From NCBI GenBank assembly GCA_028023455.1, contig JAQFVV010000042.1:7957922-8021921 (forward strand): a stretch of 64,000 bases of DNA, in the 5' to 3' direction. Positions 47,851 to 59,887 of the stretch are shown in pieces. The notes beneath the pieces are model-generated. The model did not search any database. It was given only the letters and a program-made list of their open reading frames with translations, and was not told the DNA's origin. Every line of letters starts with the position of its first letter. Positions within the stretch are counted from its first letter, which is position 1. The translations under genes were made by a program, and so were the position numbers. The DNA is from Epiperipatus broadwayi. Lineage: Eukaryota > Onychophora > Udeonychophora > Euonychophora > Peripatidae.

Positions 47851-49381
47851 GAGATCTAGATTAATTAGTACCTATTGATTAAATAATGTTTATTAATTAA
47901 CTTTTATAAATGTTAGTAATAATTATCACAAATTAAGTTTTTTTTAAAAAAATTTTTTTTTCATTCGATTATATGTGTATGTGAGTAAAATAAAGGAATT
48001 TGCTGTTAAATGAAAAAAGACTTCGTTTACTCTGTTGAGACCGTAAAATAACTGAATAAAATAAATTCATTATATCCATTTGTTTTTATTGCTATATGTT
48101 AATATTCCCTTATTTTAATAAAATAATAAAAGCAATGATAAAAAAATGTTGACAATGGAATGTATAGAAAAAGATAGCGTCAGAGATATGCACAATAAAA
48201 GCAGATGCCGGTATTAATAATTATTTTTTAAAATATTTAATTCAGTACCGAAATTCAAACTTCACTTCTTTTCTTAAGATCGTTTTCTTTTTTAATCACT
48301 TTATATTTTAGGTCTTTTTTTCCTCAAAGATTTATTAATCTTAACATTCGATAGTCTTTAATCCATCTTATGGAATCTGTATTCTGAATCATTTATTTTA
48401 AATATATATACAGTACAATGCTTTTCTCATTATCTCTTCATTACTTTTTTCTTCTTTGAAAAATATTAATAATTTTTTAAGTTTGCCAGAAATATATTAT
48501 TTTTTCTTTTTATTCGCAATAAAATAATAATTATCAAGAAATAGATTGATTTTTTAAATTTATTTTTAGTGATTCAATTTTTAGCAGAGGCTATGAAATC
48601 CCATATAATTCTTTCAATAATATTACATATGTATATACAGTCTTTGCTGAAACTTTATGATGATGCCATTTTCCCTGTATCGCTATTATTTTGATCATTT
48701 AATTTAATTGTTGTTGTTGTTTCTAATTTAATTTTTAAATGTTTCTATTATGGAACACTAGATGATGTTGTATATGTAATAATTCATTAACGTTATAATA
48801 AATTATTAATATTTGAAAAAAAAAAACACTACACCATGTGCTGAAAAAGCTTTTTATGTATGGTTAATATATATTTATATTAGCTGTTTTATATGATTTT
48901 TTGTTGTTGTTGTAATTTATATGAAGTAACAGCATTTTAGAATTCTTTGTTTCTATTTTTGATGATTTTAGAAAAAATAAAATTTTATTTATAATTTTTC
49001 AAATACATTCGAGTGTTAATAGAAACCACTTGGGTTAGTATAGAACATTATATATATACACACACCTACAACATAACATAATCAAATAGATTAAAATAAA
49101 TAAATGTTTTTATTTTAACTATATAAGTTTGGAAAAATCAATTTGAAGATCAAATATTGAATTATTTAATAGTTATAAAAAAAAAAGTCTCTTTTACAGA
49201 AAACTTTTCAAATAAGCCTTTTTAAATTTTATATGGTCTGATATTGAAAATATTAATATTTTTTTTTTTAATACTGTAGATGTGTTTGTCAAGTAGAGTG
49301 GTAATGTCTAATTATGAATTTTAAAAGATAAAATTATATATTTTTATGAATAATTCATTTAACAAAATTTTTAGATACAAA
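47851..49381. other. AT-rich noncoding stretch
   Basis: No gene recognised; T/A homopolymer switches near 47940, and a CA/TA microsatellite near 49050. Confidence 0.4.
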
Positions 49382-49815
49382 TTACAGAGGGTTTGAACAC
49401 AGACATTCAAGCTCTCTTCAGCTATCCGCTCTATCTCATACAACTGATACACATGACCACACATATGTGAAAAAGATAAATGATTATTTTGTGCTGAACC
49501 ACACTCATCAGTTGATCCAGATCATCATCTCCTTCATATATATATATATATGATCAGTGCTCATTTATATTAAGATAAGTTTTCAAACTTTAATCGTCAG
49601 GCTTTAATTTACTTCACCCTCCAACTCTTTAACCACCCATACCATTGAAAATCTGATGATAGAATACCCAAATCCCTTGTTGATGCCAATATTATTATAA
49701 TGCTTACGTTGATTTTAAGTCCCTCTGACCCCTTGTGTATAGGACCTTATCCATTTAAATATACAGAAGAAGGATGGTAGAATACAATTTGAATCTGTAA
49801 TATTTTGATTGAATA
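49382..49815 (-). mobile_element. Single HHR element, family D
   Basis: One unit of about 434 bp in minus orientation, similar to unit 1 at 29697-30140. It has the box B-like end (GGTTTGAACACAG at 49392), then TACAACTGATACACATGACC, the ribozyme region at 49483-49516, and a body with TTTATATTAAGATA. The core CUGAUGA is intact (49505-49511), but GAA reads AAA and stem III is deleted. ATACAAAT at 49375 recurs at 49815, a possible short target duplication. Confidence 0.65.
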
Positions 49816-50929
49816 CAAATATAATTACATTTTTCATGTCTAATTTTTTTCGATCGGATAAATAGTCTACTGTTTACAAATAGATGTGCTAAAACAATTT
49901 TGTTCTAGAAAACAATATTTGACATATGTACACTTTTAATATTAAAAAAAAATGAATTAAAAATATTTTAAAGTTTGTTACCCAGCCAATATAGGGCCTG
50001 TATGTTAATCATCATTAATCAGATATCTTGTTTTTACACTTGATGAAAAAATAAATAGAATAAACCAATTTTAATCTGATTAAAATATCGAATTAGTATT
50101 TTTTATTATTATTCTATGTATACTTAATATAAAATAATAAATAACGATAAAGTTTTAAAAAAGTGGATTTTTACCACATGCACATAACATTTTAGTAACT
50201 ATACATATATATTTCATGTTTATTATCTTTTTTTTCCAACTTAATGTCTTCAGTCTCTTAGGTTAGAATAGGGCCCATCAATAATGCACTTCTTGTGCTA
50301 TCAATTATCTTTCTCTCTGCAATTATTTTTGTAGTTTAGTAGAGTGATGAAATGGCTGATTCTAGAATTTATGGCCCATGAATTGCAGTTCAGCTTTGTC
50401 TCTCTTGATGCTTGAACTTTTTATAATCTCCCAAGAAATAAATCATTAATTTTTATCTCATCACAATAATCATGTCAATGAGTTTATATGTTTGTGGAAG
50501 TATATTTCTATTCTTTAATTATACACTTATAAATTGAGACGCCTATATTTTTTCCCTTGTCTGCATGAAACTGGAGTTAAAATTTCCTTTCTTGTTTATG
50601 GGTGACTGTTAATGATGATAACAGTGATGATTTAAATATTTTATTTAAAAACTATTTTCTATTAATAAAATTACTAAATACAAAATTTTAACATAAATTA
50701 CTACTATTTTTAAATTATATATTAAAATTGCCCTCCCCCCATCTTTTATAAAAATGCATGCATATATATATAACTATAATAATGGTTTGTTTTTTACTTT
50801 TTTTTTAAAAAAAAAAAAAATTAAATGAGAAAAAAAAAGTTATTATTGCTTACTAAAAAATATTTATCGGAGTATTAATTATAGAAAAATTAAAATTTTC
50901 TTCAAAATAGTTGCTGCTATGTGTGTGTG
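49816..50929. other. AT-rich noncoding stretch
   Basis: No gene recognised. Confidence 0.4.
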
Positions 50930-51380
50930 TTTTTTTTAATGTTTTTATTTAACTTAAAAGCTGTTTGTTTGGATACATTTTATAACTGATATTTAACAGA
51001 CTTCTATCAGATTTCTATATGTTAGAAATTGGTGATAATGCAATATAACAATAAAATATTTCAGATTGGTCTCCTATTTTTGTTTACTGTAGAGGGATTG
51101 GCAGATTGAATTTCAAACATGTTGATGTCAATTCAGTAAGTTTTCAGTGATATGCATGAGAAGATGGTATGTATATATATAAACTAAAAGGCATTTATGG
51201 TAAATTCAAATGAAATAAAAACAAATCTTAGTTTTTCTTGATGTTTCTTGATGTAAAAGTTTATTTTTAAGAAATACTTCTTTCATAAATAAAATAACAT
51301 TGGAATTGATTTTTTAATGTACTGTGAATTTCTCTTAAAATGTTACACAGATGGTGGCATAATTTTCATTCTATTTAATA
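50930..51380. repeat. Dispersed duplicate segment (pair of 57470-57890)
   Basis: Aligns with 57470-57890 in the same orientation: TTTCAAACATGTTGATGTCA (51110) against TTTCAAACATGTTAATATTC (57617), ACTGTGAATTTCTCTTAAAA (51321) against ACTGTGAATTTCATTTTAAA (57845). Noncoding. Confidence 0.7.
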
Positions 51381-51595
51381 AAATCAATACTTCATTAATT
51401 ATTTCATTATTAATAAGTATTCTTTTTTTTTTTTTTTCAAATATGGCCCATTAATATCAGTATATATATATACACACATTAAATTAATTTCACTCTTTTT
51501 TTTTCAAATCTTGTTTTATTTTATGAATCATTTTTTATTTTAATTTCAGACCTAGTCATTCTCCATTTTAAATAGGTGTAGTTACAAAAAGTAGC

Positions 51596-51700
51596 TGAAT
51601 ACTAAAAAATTAAAAGTGATTTATTTATATAATATTTTATAATAAATGGTTTTATTTAATGTGCACTGCAAAATCAAAAATGTATTGTTTTTTAGTTTGT
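51596..51700. repeat. Left-arm fragment of palindromic repeat family G
   Basis: GAATACTAAAAAATTAAAA and TTATAATAAATGGTTTTATT match 59208-59300, the left flank and arm of the full palindrome there. Confidence 0.55.
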
Positions 51701-52395
51701 TTAATCTCCTGGCACCATATTGAATTTAAAAAAAAAAAAAAACTGACCCGAGACCCAATTTTCACAATAACCTCAGTTGTAATAATGTTAGAGCAAAAAC
51801 ATTTACATTGATAGAAACTAGAAAAACTAAAGAAAATCACTTGCTTCACAGCTCTCCTGAAAAGACTTTAAAAAGTCAGTTTTCCTGCTATCAGAGATAT
51901 TCCTTGTATGCATTTGTCCCTTTAAAGAACATTATTTGCTGTTTGTGTGCCTTTTCATTCACAACTATCATTTTTTAATGTATTTTTATCATTATTTCAC
52001 TGTATCTACCATCTGATCATCTACAATAGACAAACATCCCCCCCCCCATGTTTAATGGGTAGTTTCACTGTTCTATGCATCATAGAAGGTTTTATTCCCT
52101 CTTAGACTCTTGACTTCATTTCCTCTTCAGTTCTCCTTATCACTCAAAACATTTTTTTACCAAATTTTTTTATGTGCTGTTCCAATTATTTAGGTCATTA
52201 AAAACGATCTTCTCTTCTCACCCCCCCCTCTGAGGTAGTAAACTGCCTAAAATTCTAGCCAATTTCTGTATTAGCCAAACTAAAATTAACACTACCAATT
52301 TCTCCAGTGTGGATTCTTTTTTTAAAATCTCATTCTTTAGCCACTTCAAAAATTTTTCCTTTATATAATCTTTAACTCTTCCAAACAGTTTAAAG
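51701..52395. other. Noncoding stretch, likely LINE 5' region at the right
   Basis: From about 52010 the composition becomes pyrimidine-rich and less AT-rich, with a C10 tract at 52038 and CACCCCCCCCTC at 52218. This is probably the 5' untranslated part of the LINE that follows. Confidence 0.4.
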
Positions 52396-54345
52396 ATGGC
52401 CACTGTCCCTAGTGGCAAAAATGTGCAAAAACATAATTCAAAACAACAAAAAACTTCCAAAAATGTTAACTAAACTAAACTCCAAAAAAACCATCAGCAC
52501 AGAACCTATTTCAAGATCTCCATCTCCAGACCCTCTGAATTTTCCTCGCCTACAGGGTGGGGCTTGCCCCATCAAAGGCAAGAAGCAATCCCAAAAAAGT
52601 TATCTCACCAATCATAATGTTGCTCCAAGCAAAACTGGGAAGATTAAAAAATTCCTCAACTATAGGGGGGGAATCAGCCTGCTACACCTAAGCTTAATAC
52701 AGAAACCTCAGCTAACTCTGATTCCTCTAAAAATCTAACACACAATAATTACTTCAAAGATGATGCTACTCATAATTTCCCATCTCAATCTACGAGCGCA
52801 ACCAAGTCTGCCAACATCACTCCCACTAATATCAGTCACACTATAAATCCTGTATTAAAAAATCCATCACCACAACAAGTCTTTGTTAATTCCTATGCTC
52901 AGGCTGCATCCATCATCACACCAAAAAATTCCAATATAACCACATCACAAACATGCCAAGCTGAGTACCTTCAAAACTTGTGGGGCCTTGATGAGGACAA
53001 TACACCTCAGCAAGCTTTATTCCTACTAAACAACTCACACTAGAGAATCACACAGTGATCTCAGAACAATTTAATCTGACAGTTCCACCACTTCTCCTCA
53101 AATCACTTTGCTGCTACCAGAGTGACAGTTCTGTCATTCTGGCGGTTACAGACTTACAATGTGGACTCCATAAATTTCCAACACAACAGCTATATAATCT
53201 TTTCAAACTCCACAATCTAACTGATGATATACATAAAATCCTCACCCTTTCTAATGACCAATACATGGCAATAGAGTTCCACAACACAACACAAAGACAA
53301 GCCTTCAAAAACAGATTCAATTTTTTACACAATATGTTCCTGGTTGCAATAGACACCAATAGACCATCCATACTTAAGGGATTTATCAAAAACTGTCACA
53401 TAGGGATGGACAGGCAGCACCTACAGAAATATCTCGAGGCATTCGGACAAGTTACCTCATTTGAGTACCTCAGGGATCCTGTCACCAATGGCCACACCTT
53501 CACCAACACAGCCTTATTTCAATTCATCCTTAAAAAAGGTCTCTCCTGAAAGCATTCCCACATCAATAGCAGCTGAATTAGCACCTTTGATCATCTCAAT
53601 TAAGGGGATGAGGCCACAATGTTTCACCTGCAAAGACTGCAACCACCTTTCTCAGGACTGCCCCCAAAAATGCAACTTGTGCCAAAAAGGGTCTAAACCA
53701 CATCTGTGCTTTGCACAGCTCCAATAGATATGAACTTCCTCCTTTAACTAACCTCTCACCTCCACCTCATATCAGTTCACCTTTAAGCATTTGTCCACCC
53801 TCTTATCTTCCAGTAAGACACCAGCTTCCTCTAGGTCACAAAATTTTGAATTCACCCACAGCCCACTACTCTCAGTTACAGCTCCGCCACAGGACCCTCC
53901 TTTTTTGATGGACATGTCCACTTATTCAAACTCGGAAACCGTCCTGTCTGAGTCTACCAATGCTGTATTCCACCACTAACAAGAAACACCAGAAGCGTGC
54001 ATGCCCTAACCCATCTGATAGTGACACCAACTCTGACAGAAAGAATTCCATCCTTGATCCTCCCAGTAAAACCCTAATGGATCCTCTTCCTGAACCAAGG
54101 GCAAGTCTCAGACATACAGAATGCACAAGAAAAAAAGAATTCTTTCAGTGAAGAATTCTCTGGCTTCAACCTAGGCCTCGTCGGCCTCCTCCCTTTGCAC
54201 TCTCTCACCTTCCTCTGCTGAATTTTTTTCAGACAGTGGTTCATCAAGTGACATCAAGAATGAATCATTGTGCAATTCTGGCAGGAGAAGAAAGAACTGT
54301 ACTCCTCACTCTCCCAGCCCAAATCATCCCTGCTCACCATAAAAA
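52396..54345 (+). pseudogene. LINE ORF1 (nucleic-acid-binding, CCHC type), frameshifted
   Basis: ATG at 52396 opens a short frame (MATVPSGKNVQKHNSKQQKT) that then shifts to the one carrying SRSPSPDPLNFPRLQGG (52412-52738). A longer frame at 53055-53549 contains KGFIKNCHIGMDRQHLQKYL followed by GQVTSFEYLRDPVTNGHTF, which resembles an RRM-like fold or the gag-like domain of LINE ORF1 proteins. In the next frame (to 53727) is a zinc knuckle, CFTCKDCNHLSQDCPQKCNL, with Cys pairs and His, then Ser/Pro-rich text to about 54150. ORF1 proteins coat LINE RNA. At least three frameshifts make it non-functional. No ORF2 follows; the element is internally deleted. Confidence 0.72.
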
Positions 54346-55640
54346 TTTCCGAATTCCTACTGTTTTTCTTCTTTCCTTGGTCTTTTACACCTTTTCAAGA
54401 AACTTTGAATCAGTTTTAAGCCAAAATAACTCAATTCACCAATCATTTTATTGTATGCAAATGGCCACCATTAATCAAGAAAAAGCTAAATATAAGTAAC
54501 CACTAAAATCATTAAAACTAGATTAAAATTGAGAAAACATATTTAAAACGTAATCTAATAATTCAAAAGAGGAAATAATAACAAAAAACCCTAATTTTAT
54601 GGAGGAGACCACTTTCTGTTGTGAGAGGGAGCATCTCACTGCCTACTGGCTCCTTAAGGATGGGAGGATTCACATATTCAAAATGGGAGTTGGTAAGAAG
54701 ATAAATGATAAATTATAAGTGACCACTTATTTTACCCTTTTACACCTTTACAAGAAACTTTAAATCAGTTTTCAGCCAAAATAACTCAGTTTTCCAATTG
54801 TTTCATTCTATGCAAATGGCCACCATTAATCAAGCAAAAGCTAACATAAATAACCATTAAATACAAACCGTTAGATTTTATAACTGGAACCCTAATTAAG
54901 CATCAAAATTAGAACTCAACTTGATTTAGAAGAACTCAATAGGATCAGTAAAGCAGAATCATACCTGAGGACCTAGTGGGACCATGAATCTAATCATTGG
55001 TTTTGCCTGAATTCTCGGTCTCAAGGGTAGACATGATGATCATGGAGGATTTGTTTCAGTGGGATCAATCAGCAATCGTCACCACACCCAGATCTAGAGA
55101 GATCTGGCAATGTTCTCGTGGCCCTCTCTGATTTGATTGGTGTTCTGGACATGCTGAACCTACATCACACCCAGATTAATTATATAACCCACTTACAGCA
55201 GGGGTTGAAGCAGCTTAACCTTGTCCAAGGAGTGGGTCTGGGTTCTCGCTAAACTGAATTCTGTCTGATGGGTCATGGATGGGTCTGGGGAAGCTGCTTG
55301 GAGACTTGCCAGGTGGGCTGAGAGCTGGTTCTCCCGCATGAACTCTCCTCAAATGGACATAGCATCCCCTTGATTGACTTACAATTTATCTGTGATAATT
55401 AATATCCTTTTCCCCTCTTTTTGTCTCTTTTCTTGATGTTTGTACTTGAAATACATTCTTTATATACCTGTAATACCTAATCTACTGTATAAGGTGGTTC
55501 TGTTGCTTTGAGCCACCACCCAGTTTCAGAATATCAATGCAACATTGTAGCCTCTATGGCCCACTGCTGCAGGTGACAGAATGTGGTCCCTGCACAGGTG
55601 GATCATACTTAAGTGACTTAATAAAGTTGCTTTGAGAAAA
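54346..55640 (+). mobile_element. LINE 3' part and presumed UTR
   Basis: Moderate GC, no long frame and no RT motifs. It ends ACTTAATAAAGTTGCTTTGAG followed by an A-rich stretch, so an AATAAA polyadenylation signal sits at the end (55620). I infer the 3' untranslated region of the same LINE as the ORF1 upstream, joined after loss of ORF2. It could instead be a second element. Confidence 0.5.
54382..54875. repeat. 355-bp-offset tandem repeat within the LINE 3' part
   Basis: CTTTTACACCTTTTCAAGAA at 54382 recurs as CTTTTACACCTTTACAAGAA at 54737. The match continues through AGCCAAAATAACTCA and GCAAATGGCCACCATTAATC in both units, over about 140 bp. The unit lies in the 3' region of the LINE. Confidence 0.9.
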
Positions 55641-57224
55641 AACAATAAGACTAAGACAAATAGTGATTACCATTTAAAAAATAAAGAAAAAAAGAAATTT
55701 CAACATCGACTTATTACTTTATTGTTTGTTTATAATTTCTAATTTATCATTAATTAAGTTTAAATTACATCTTCCTTGATAATTTCTTTGTATTCCACAC
55801 AAAATTATTTTTCAAACCATGTATAATACTTCTTACCTGAGATGATCCATAGCTTCAGAATCTCCAAAACTATTCGCATAAGAATTCTTCATTTTTATCT
55901 TGTATCCTAAAAGTTAACAAACCTCAAAGGCACCTATAAGGAAAAAAAATCATCCTAATAAAAGATACAAAACAAATCATTTACAGAAGGTGGATATGCA
56001 TTTGTCATCATAGCAATTGGCTTCTTGTTTATTTATTACTGTCTGTATCACTTATTAGTTTCATCTCTTCATTTTATATATTTTGTGTTCATCATTGGTG
56101 TTTATATTCTTTATCCACATCAATGATGCTATCTTGTTGTATTTCTTGTCCCATAGAGATATAATTTATTTGTATATAGCTTATTTGCTAGCTATAGACT
56201 TGAAAATAATGTGATGCAAGATGTGGCAAAACTACTGACTCCTGAGCATGAGTATCAAGGCATATGCAAGAATCAGAATTTGATTCTTTGCCTGCATACA
56301 ATTCCATGTGGTATATGCATAATCATTGTGGCTATCACTACAGACACATCATTTGAAATCTCTTTATTGATTTTAAGTGTTTATATTTTCATATGGTACT
56401 ATGTCCAGTAAATTTTGTGATTGTTTTATCAACTGCAACCTTCTGATAATCAGTCTTAAAACTTACCTTGCACTACACTATAATTTTTATATATAAAAAT
56501 TACTTGTTATACAAACACAGACCTGTACATCAAACACAAACATACTAATACAAATATAAACATACTAATAAATTATTAAATCTTTTGAGAATCATTATGT
56601 CTATAAAATAAGGTTGCCTCAAACTTGGATCAGAAACCCAAAATTACACTGTACAAAAACCACTTTTGTTATATTTGCATACAAATGTATATACTGTATA
56701 ATAAAGAGTATTGATTTAATATTATATAACATATTAGTACACAGACATGAAAATACAAACACAAATAAATTAATAAATTCTACCATTTATCAAGTAATCA
56801 AAAAAAAATTAAAATATTATTCAAATAAATGCTTACAACCGATATTTTGTGATTATGTTTATATCATGTTGAAGGTTTTGAAATGCAAATCATCAGCATA
56901 TTTTTAATCCACTTTAATTAAAAATAAGGCCAATAAAGATTTTCTGCCTTTATCATCCTCGTGTAAACTAATAAACTGACCAGAAAAAAAAAAATTAAAT
57001 GCAACTATTAATAAAAATAGTAATAAAAAAATTCAAATTTTATCCAATTTCAAATTATGATACATCATTTTAAAGATGGAATTAAGAAGCAATGAATGCT
57101 GGGTTTTCTGTTGATATCATGCTTATAGTTTTTGTGCAATTTAAAAAAGAATACAAAATTTCAATGAATCAGCTGCCACAAGCGTATGACATGCTATAAT
57201 GACACAAAGACTTTAAAACCACTA
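55641..57224. other. AT-rich noncoding stretch
   Basis: No gene recognised. The frames at 56211-56411 and 56614-56907 lack features. (ACAAATA)-type short repeats near 56515-56575. Confidence 0.4.
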
Positions 57225-57450
57225 TTAGAATTTTAATACTTATTCTGAAATAAAAGTGTGAGATGTCCAGAAATTAATTAATTCAATCACTAATTTTTAT
57301 ATTAAATGATTGAAGTAACTAATTTTGTGATACTCTATGCTTTTATTTCAAGTTAAATAAAAAACTTCAATTCTGGGGGAAACAATTATTTTTTAGCTTT
57401 TTTATGGCACAGTAAATAAAAGTATTTATTATAAAATATTTTTTATGTTT
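57225..57450. repeat. Palindromic repeat family G, partial copy
   Basis: Shares GAAATTAATTAATTCAATCACTA (57273; 59350, here given in short), a terminal GAAATAAAAG/CTTTTATTTC pair, and the right arm ending ATAAATAAAAGTATTTATTA. The outer left arm is missing. Confidence 0.6.
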
Positions 57451-57469
57451 TTTATATTTAATTTAGTAA

Positions 57470-57890
57470 CACTGTTTATTTGTTCAAGATAAATTTTGTA
57501 ATTGAGTTTTAACAGATTTCTGTCAAATAGATTTTCTTAAAATTTTGTATATATATTAAAAATTGATGGCAATGCTATCCTGATTGGTTTACTGCAGAGG
57601 TGTTTGTGGACTAAATTTCAAACATGTTAATATTCATTTAATAAGTTTTTAGCAATGTGCATGAGATGATGTATTTTTTAAATACTTTCATTAAAAAAAA
57701 TATTACAGTAAAAAGTACTAACAATGAATTAAAATAGAAATAAACACAAATCTTACTTTCAATTGATTTTTTCTTGATTGTAAAACTTCTTTTTTTAAAT
57801 GCTTCTTTCATAAACGAAATAAAATTGGAATCGATTTTTAATTAACTGTGAATTTCATTTTAAATGTTATACAGATTGTGACATTTTTAT
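57470..57890. repeat. Dispersed duplicate segment (pair of 50930-51380)
   Basis: Same orientation as the other copy, about 80% similar by eye. Similarity fades after GTTATACAGATTGTG near 57877. Noncoding. Confidence 0.7.
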
Positions 57891-58857
57891 TCTTTGCTTT
57901 AACCTATTTAGCAGCAAATTCCACCTTTCTATTTTGATTAGGTTCTAGTGAGAAATTTGTGCATTGTCATCCATGTTTTAACATTTTGTTTTTAAAATTA
58001 AACCTTTTTTCTGTATAATTTATTGATAATATTAACACTATTTATTACATATGTAAGCTTTCAAGCAATAGACATTTTCAATATTAAATATTAAAAATTA
58101 TTATTTGACATTTTAAAAATATGAAAATAAATTTCTTAATGGAATTTTCTATAACAATGGAGCTTGTCATCACTAAATAAATTATCTATTCAAATACATA
58201 GTAGAATGAAATATTAGAGAATTGCATTCTATATTATTAAAATGAAGATAAATTTAGAGTTATCATCAAAGAAAAAAAAATTAAAACTAAAAATATTATT
58301 TATTGTTATTAAAATTTTTTTAAATAGTTACCATTTGATTTGACAAAGGCAACTCTAGTTTGGCAAATAGAAATTACTTCCACTTTGCCATAATCAACTT
58401 TTTAAGAGGTTTTTTTTTTTAAAAATAAATGTTTTCAAATAAAATCTTTTTGTGGAAATGTAATTTTTGATTTAAAATAAGTTTTTTTTTACAAAAATAT
58501 TGCCTAAATAACTTTCATTTGTAAACAAATTGCTGAACATTGCCAATTTTTTTGTTATTTAGCATTGGGTTAAAACACTCAGCCATAACAAATTCTTTCT
58601 CTTGACATCTAAGCCATCTTCCTTATGACATTATCATTAAAATAGCTGTTGACAATCATACAAAAGGCTATTGCCATTGTTTAAAATGTTCATATAATGC
58701 TAACAGTTTCAGATTTTTTTCAATTAATACTTTTAAAATTGAAAACAATTTACAGAAGGTATTGCAATTGTGGCACCATTATAACATTAAAAGCTGCAAA
58801 TTTAGCATGAGATTACCACTACTGAGATTCAAACTGTTGAATAGAAATAATTGCAAA
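57891..58857. other. AT-rich noncoding stretch
   Basis: No gene recognised; several T-run/A-run switches (58411). Confidence 0.4.
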
Positions 58858-59211
58858 AAATATCCAAATAAACCATCAAACATCACATGATCACCATCTC
58901 TATACTAGCACATAATTTGTTGTAAACAAAGGCAAAACTCCCCATACAGTAGTGCCACCCTGTGCCAAACAGAGTAATCAATGGATGCCAGAAGGCTTGT
59001 GCATAAAATCCCTATCTAGGTGCAGTGCTCTCAGATCCAAGGCTCCTCACTGATGATGGCCACAAGCCAGAAACTAGTCTGGGGATATTGGATGAGTAGG
59101 CACTAGATAGGGATTTTATGCACAAGCCTTCTGGCATCCATTGATTACTCTGTTTGGCACAGGGTGGCACTACTGTATAGGGAGTTTTGCCTTTGTTTAA
59201 ATATCCAAATA
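58858..59211 (+). mobile_element. Miniature PLE derivative with HHR and 13-bp target duplication (family A)
   Basis: The target repeat AAATATCCAAATA is at 58858-58870 and exactly at 59199-59211; the element between is 328 bp. Order: about 55 bp unique; left arm (about 58926-59022); nine codons of a PLE endonuclease C-terminus, SALRSKAPH, with stop at 59051-59053; hammerhead; right arm (about 59100-59198) that is the inverted complement of the left arm, e.g. ATCAATGGATGCCAGAAGG against CCTTCTGGCATCCATTGAT. I read it as a PLE whose body is deleted to the last codons, preceded by an inverted copy of its own terminus. The same sequences flank the PLE body at 11.8-12.0 kb. The arms are almost identical, so insertion is recent. 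Confidence 0.88.
59044..59085 (+). ncRNA. Hammerhead ribozyme, family A, best copy
   Basis: Stem I UCCUCA (59044-59049) with UGGGGA (59080-59085), all six positions paired with one U-G; CUGAUGA 59050-59056; stem II UGGC (59057-59060), loop CACAA, GCCA (59066-59069), four Watson-Crick pairs; GAA 59070-59072; stem III ACUAGU 59073-59078, a perfect self-complementary hexamer; cleavage base C 59079. Every core position of the minimal hammerhead is intact. With so short a stem III, family knowledge suggests cleavage as a dimer or in tandem transcripts. The PLE stop codon TGA is part of the core box. Confidence 0.85.
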
Positions 59212-59233
59212 CTAAAAAATTAAAATAAATATA

Positions 59234-59524
59234 TAAGAAATACTTTATAATAAATGCTTTTATTTAATGTGTAGTAAAAAGCCAAAAAAAATATGTTTTC
59301 TTCAATCATAATTGGGATTTTTATATTTAATTTGAAATAAAAGCTTTGTGGGATATGTAGAAATTAATTAATTCAATCACTACTTTTTACAATAAGTAAT
59401 TTAGTTAATTAATTTCTGGATAACCAAGCTTTTATTTTGAGTAATTGTGGTTGAAGAAAATTTTTTTGTTTGTTTTTTTAATGCACAATAAATAAAAGCA
59501 TTTATTATAAAATATTTCTTATAT
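59234..59524. repeat. Palindromic repeat family G (MITE-like), full copy
   Basis: Arms of about 140 bp around a centre near 59385: ATAAGAAATACTTTATAATA at the left against TATTATAAAATATTTCTTAT at the right, GAAATAAAAGCTTTG against CCAAGCTTTTATTTTG nearer the centre. No coding capacity and no hammerhead core. Partial copies are at 57.2 and 51.6 kb. A non-autonomous DNA transposon or a PLE-type terminus pair are both possible. Confidence 0.65.
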
Positions 59525-59887
59525 ATATATTGTACTTATTGAAATTTGAAATAAATTTCAATATGTGGTGTAATGTTAATAGTAAAATATATATATTTGG
59601 GGGGGGGGTTGATTTTAATAGTGAATATATTAATCTGGACTGCATTGGACTATTGCTATGACAACATATAATATTGGAGGGAAATGTTTATTGTTAATTG
59701 TAGTGTATAAAAATTAAGACTTCATTCATAATAGTTTTGTTTTGATAAAATTATTATTTTTCCTTTATATATATTTTTATTATTGCATTCACAATAGTAG
59801 ATTATAAATAATACACTTAAATATTTGATGTCACAAGTCTGTTTATTATTTTATTTGTATAATATTGTATTGAAAAATATGTATAAA

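Noticed and set aside
53711-54499. Several overlapping Ser/Pro-rich frames on both strands
   Set aside because: They are shadows of the frameshifted LINE ORF1 tail and do not form a separate gene.
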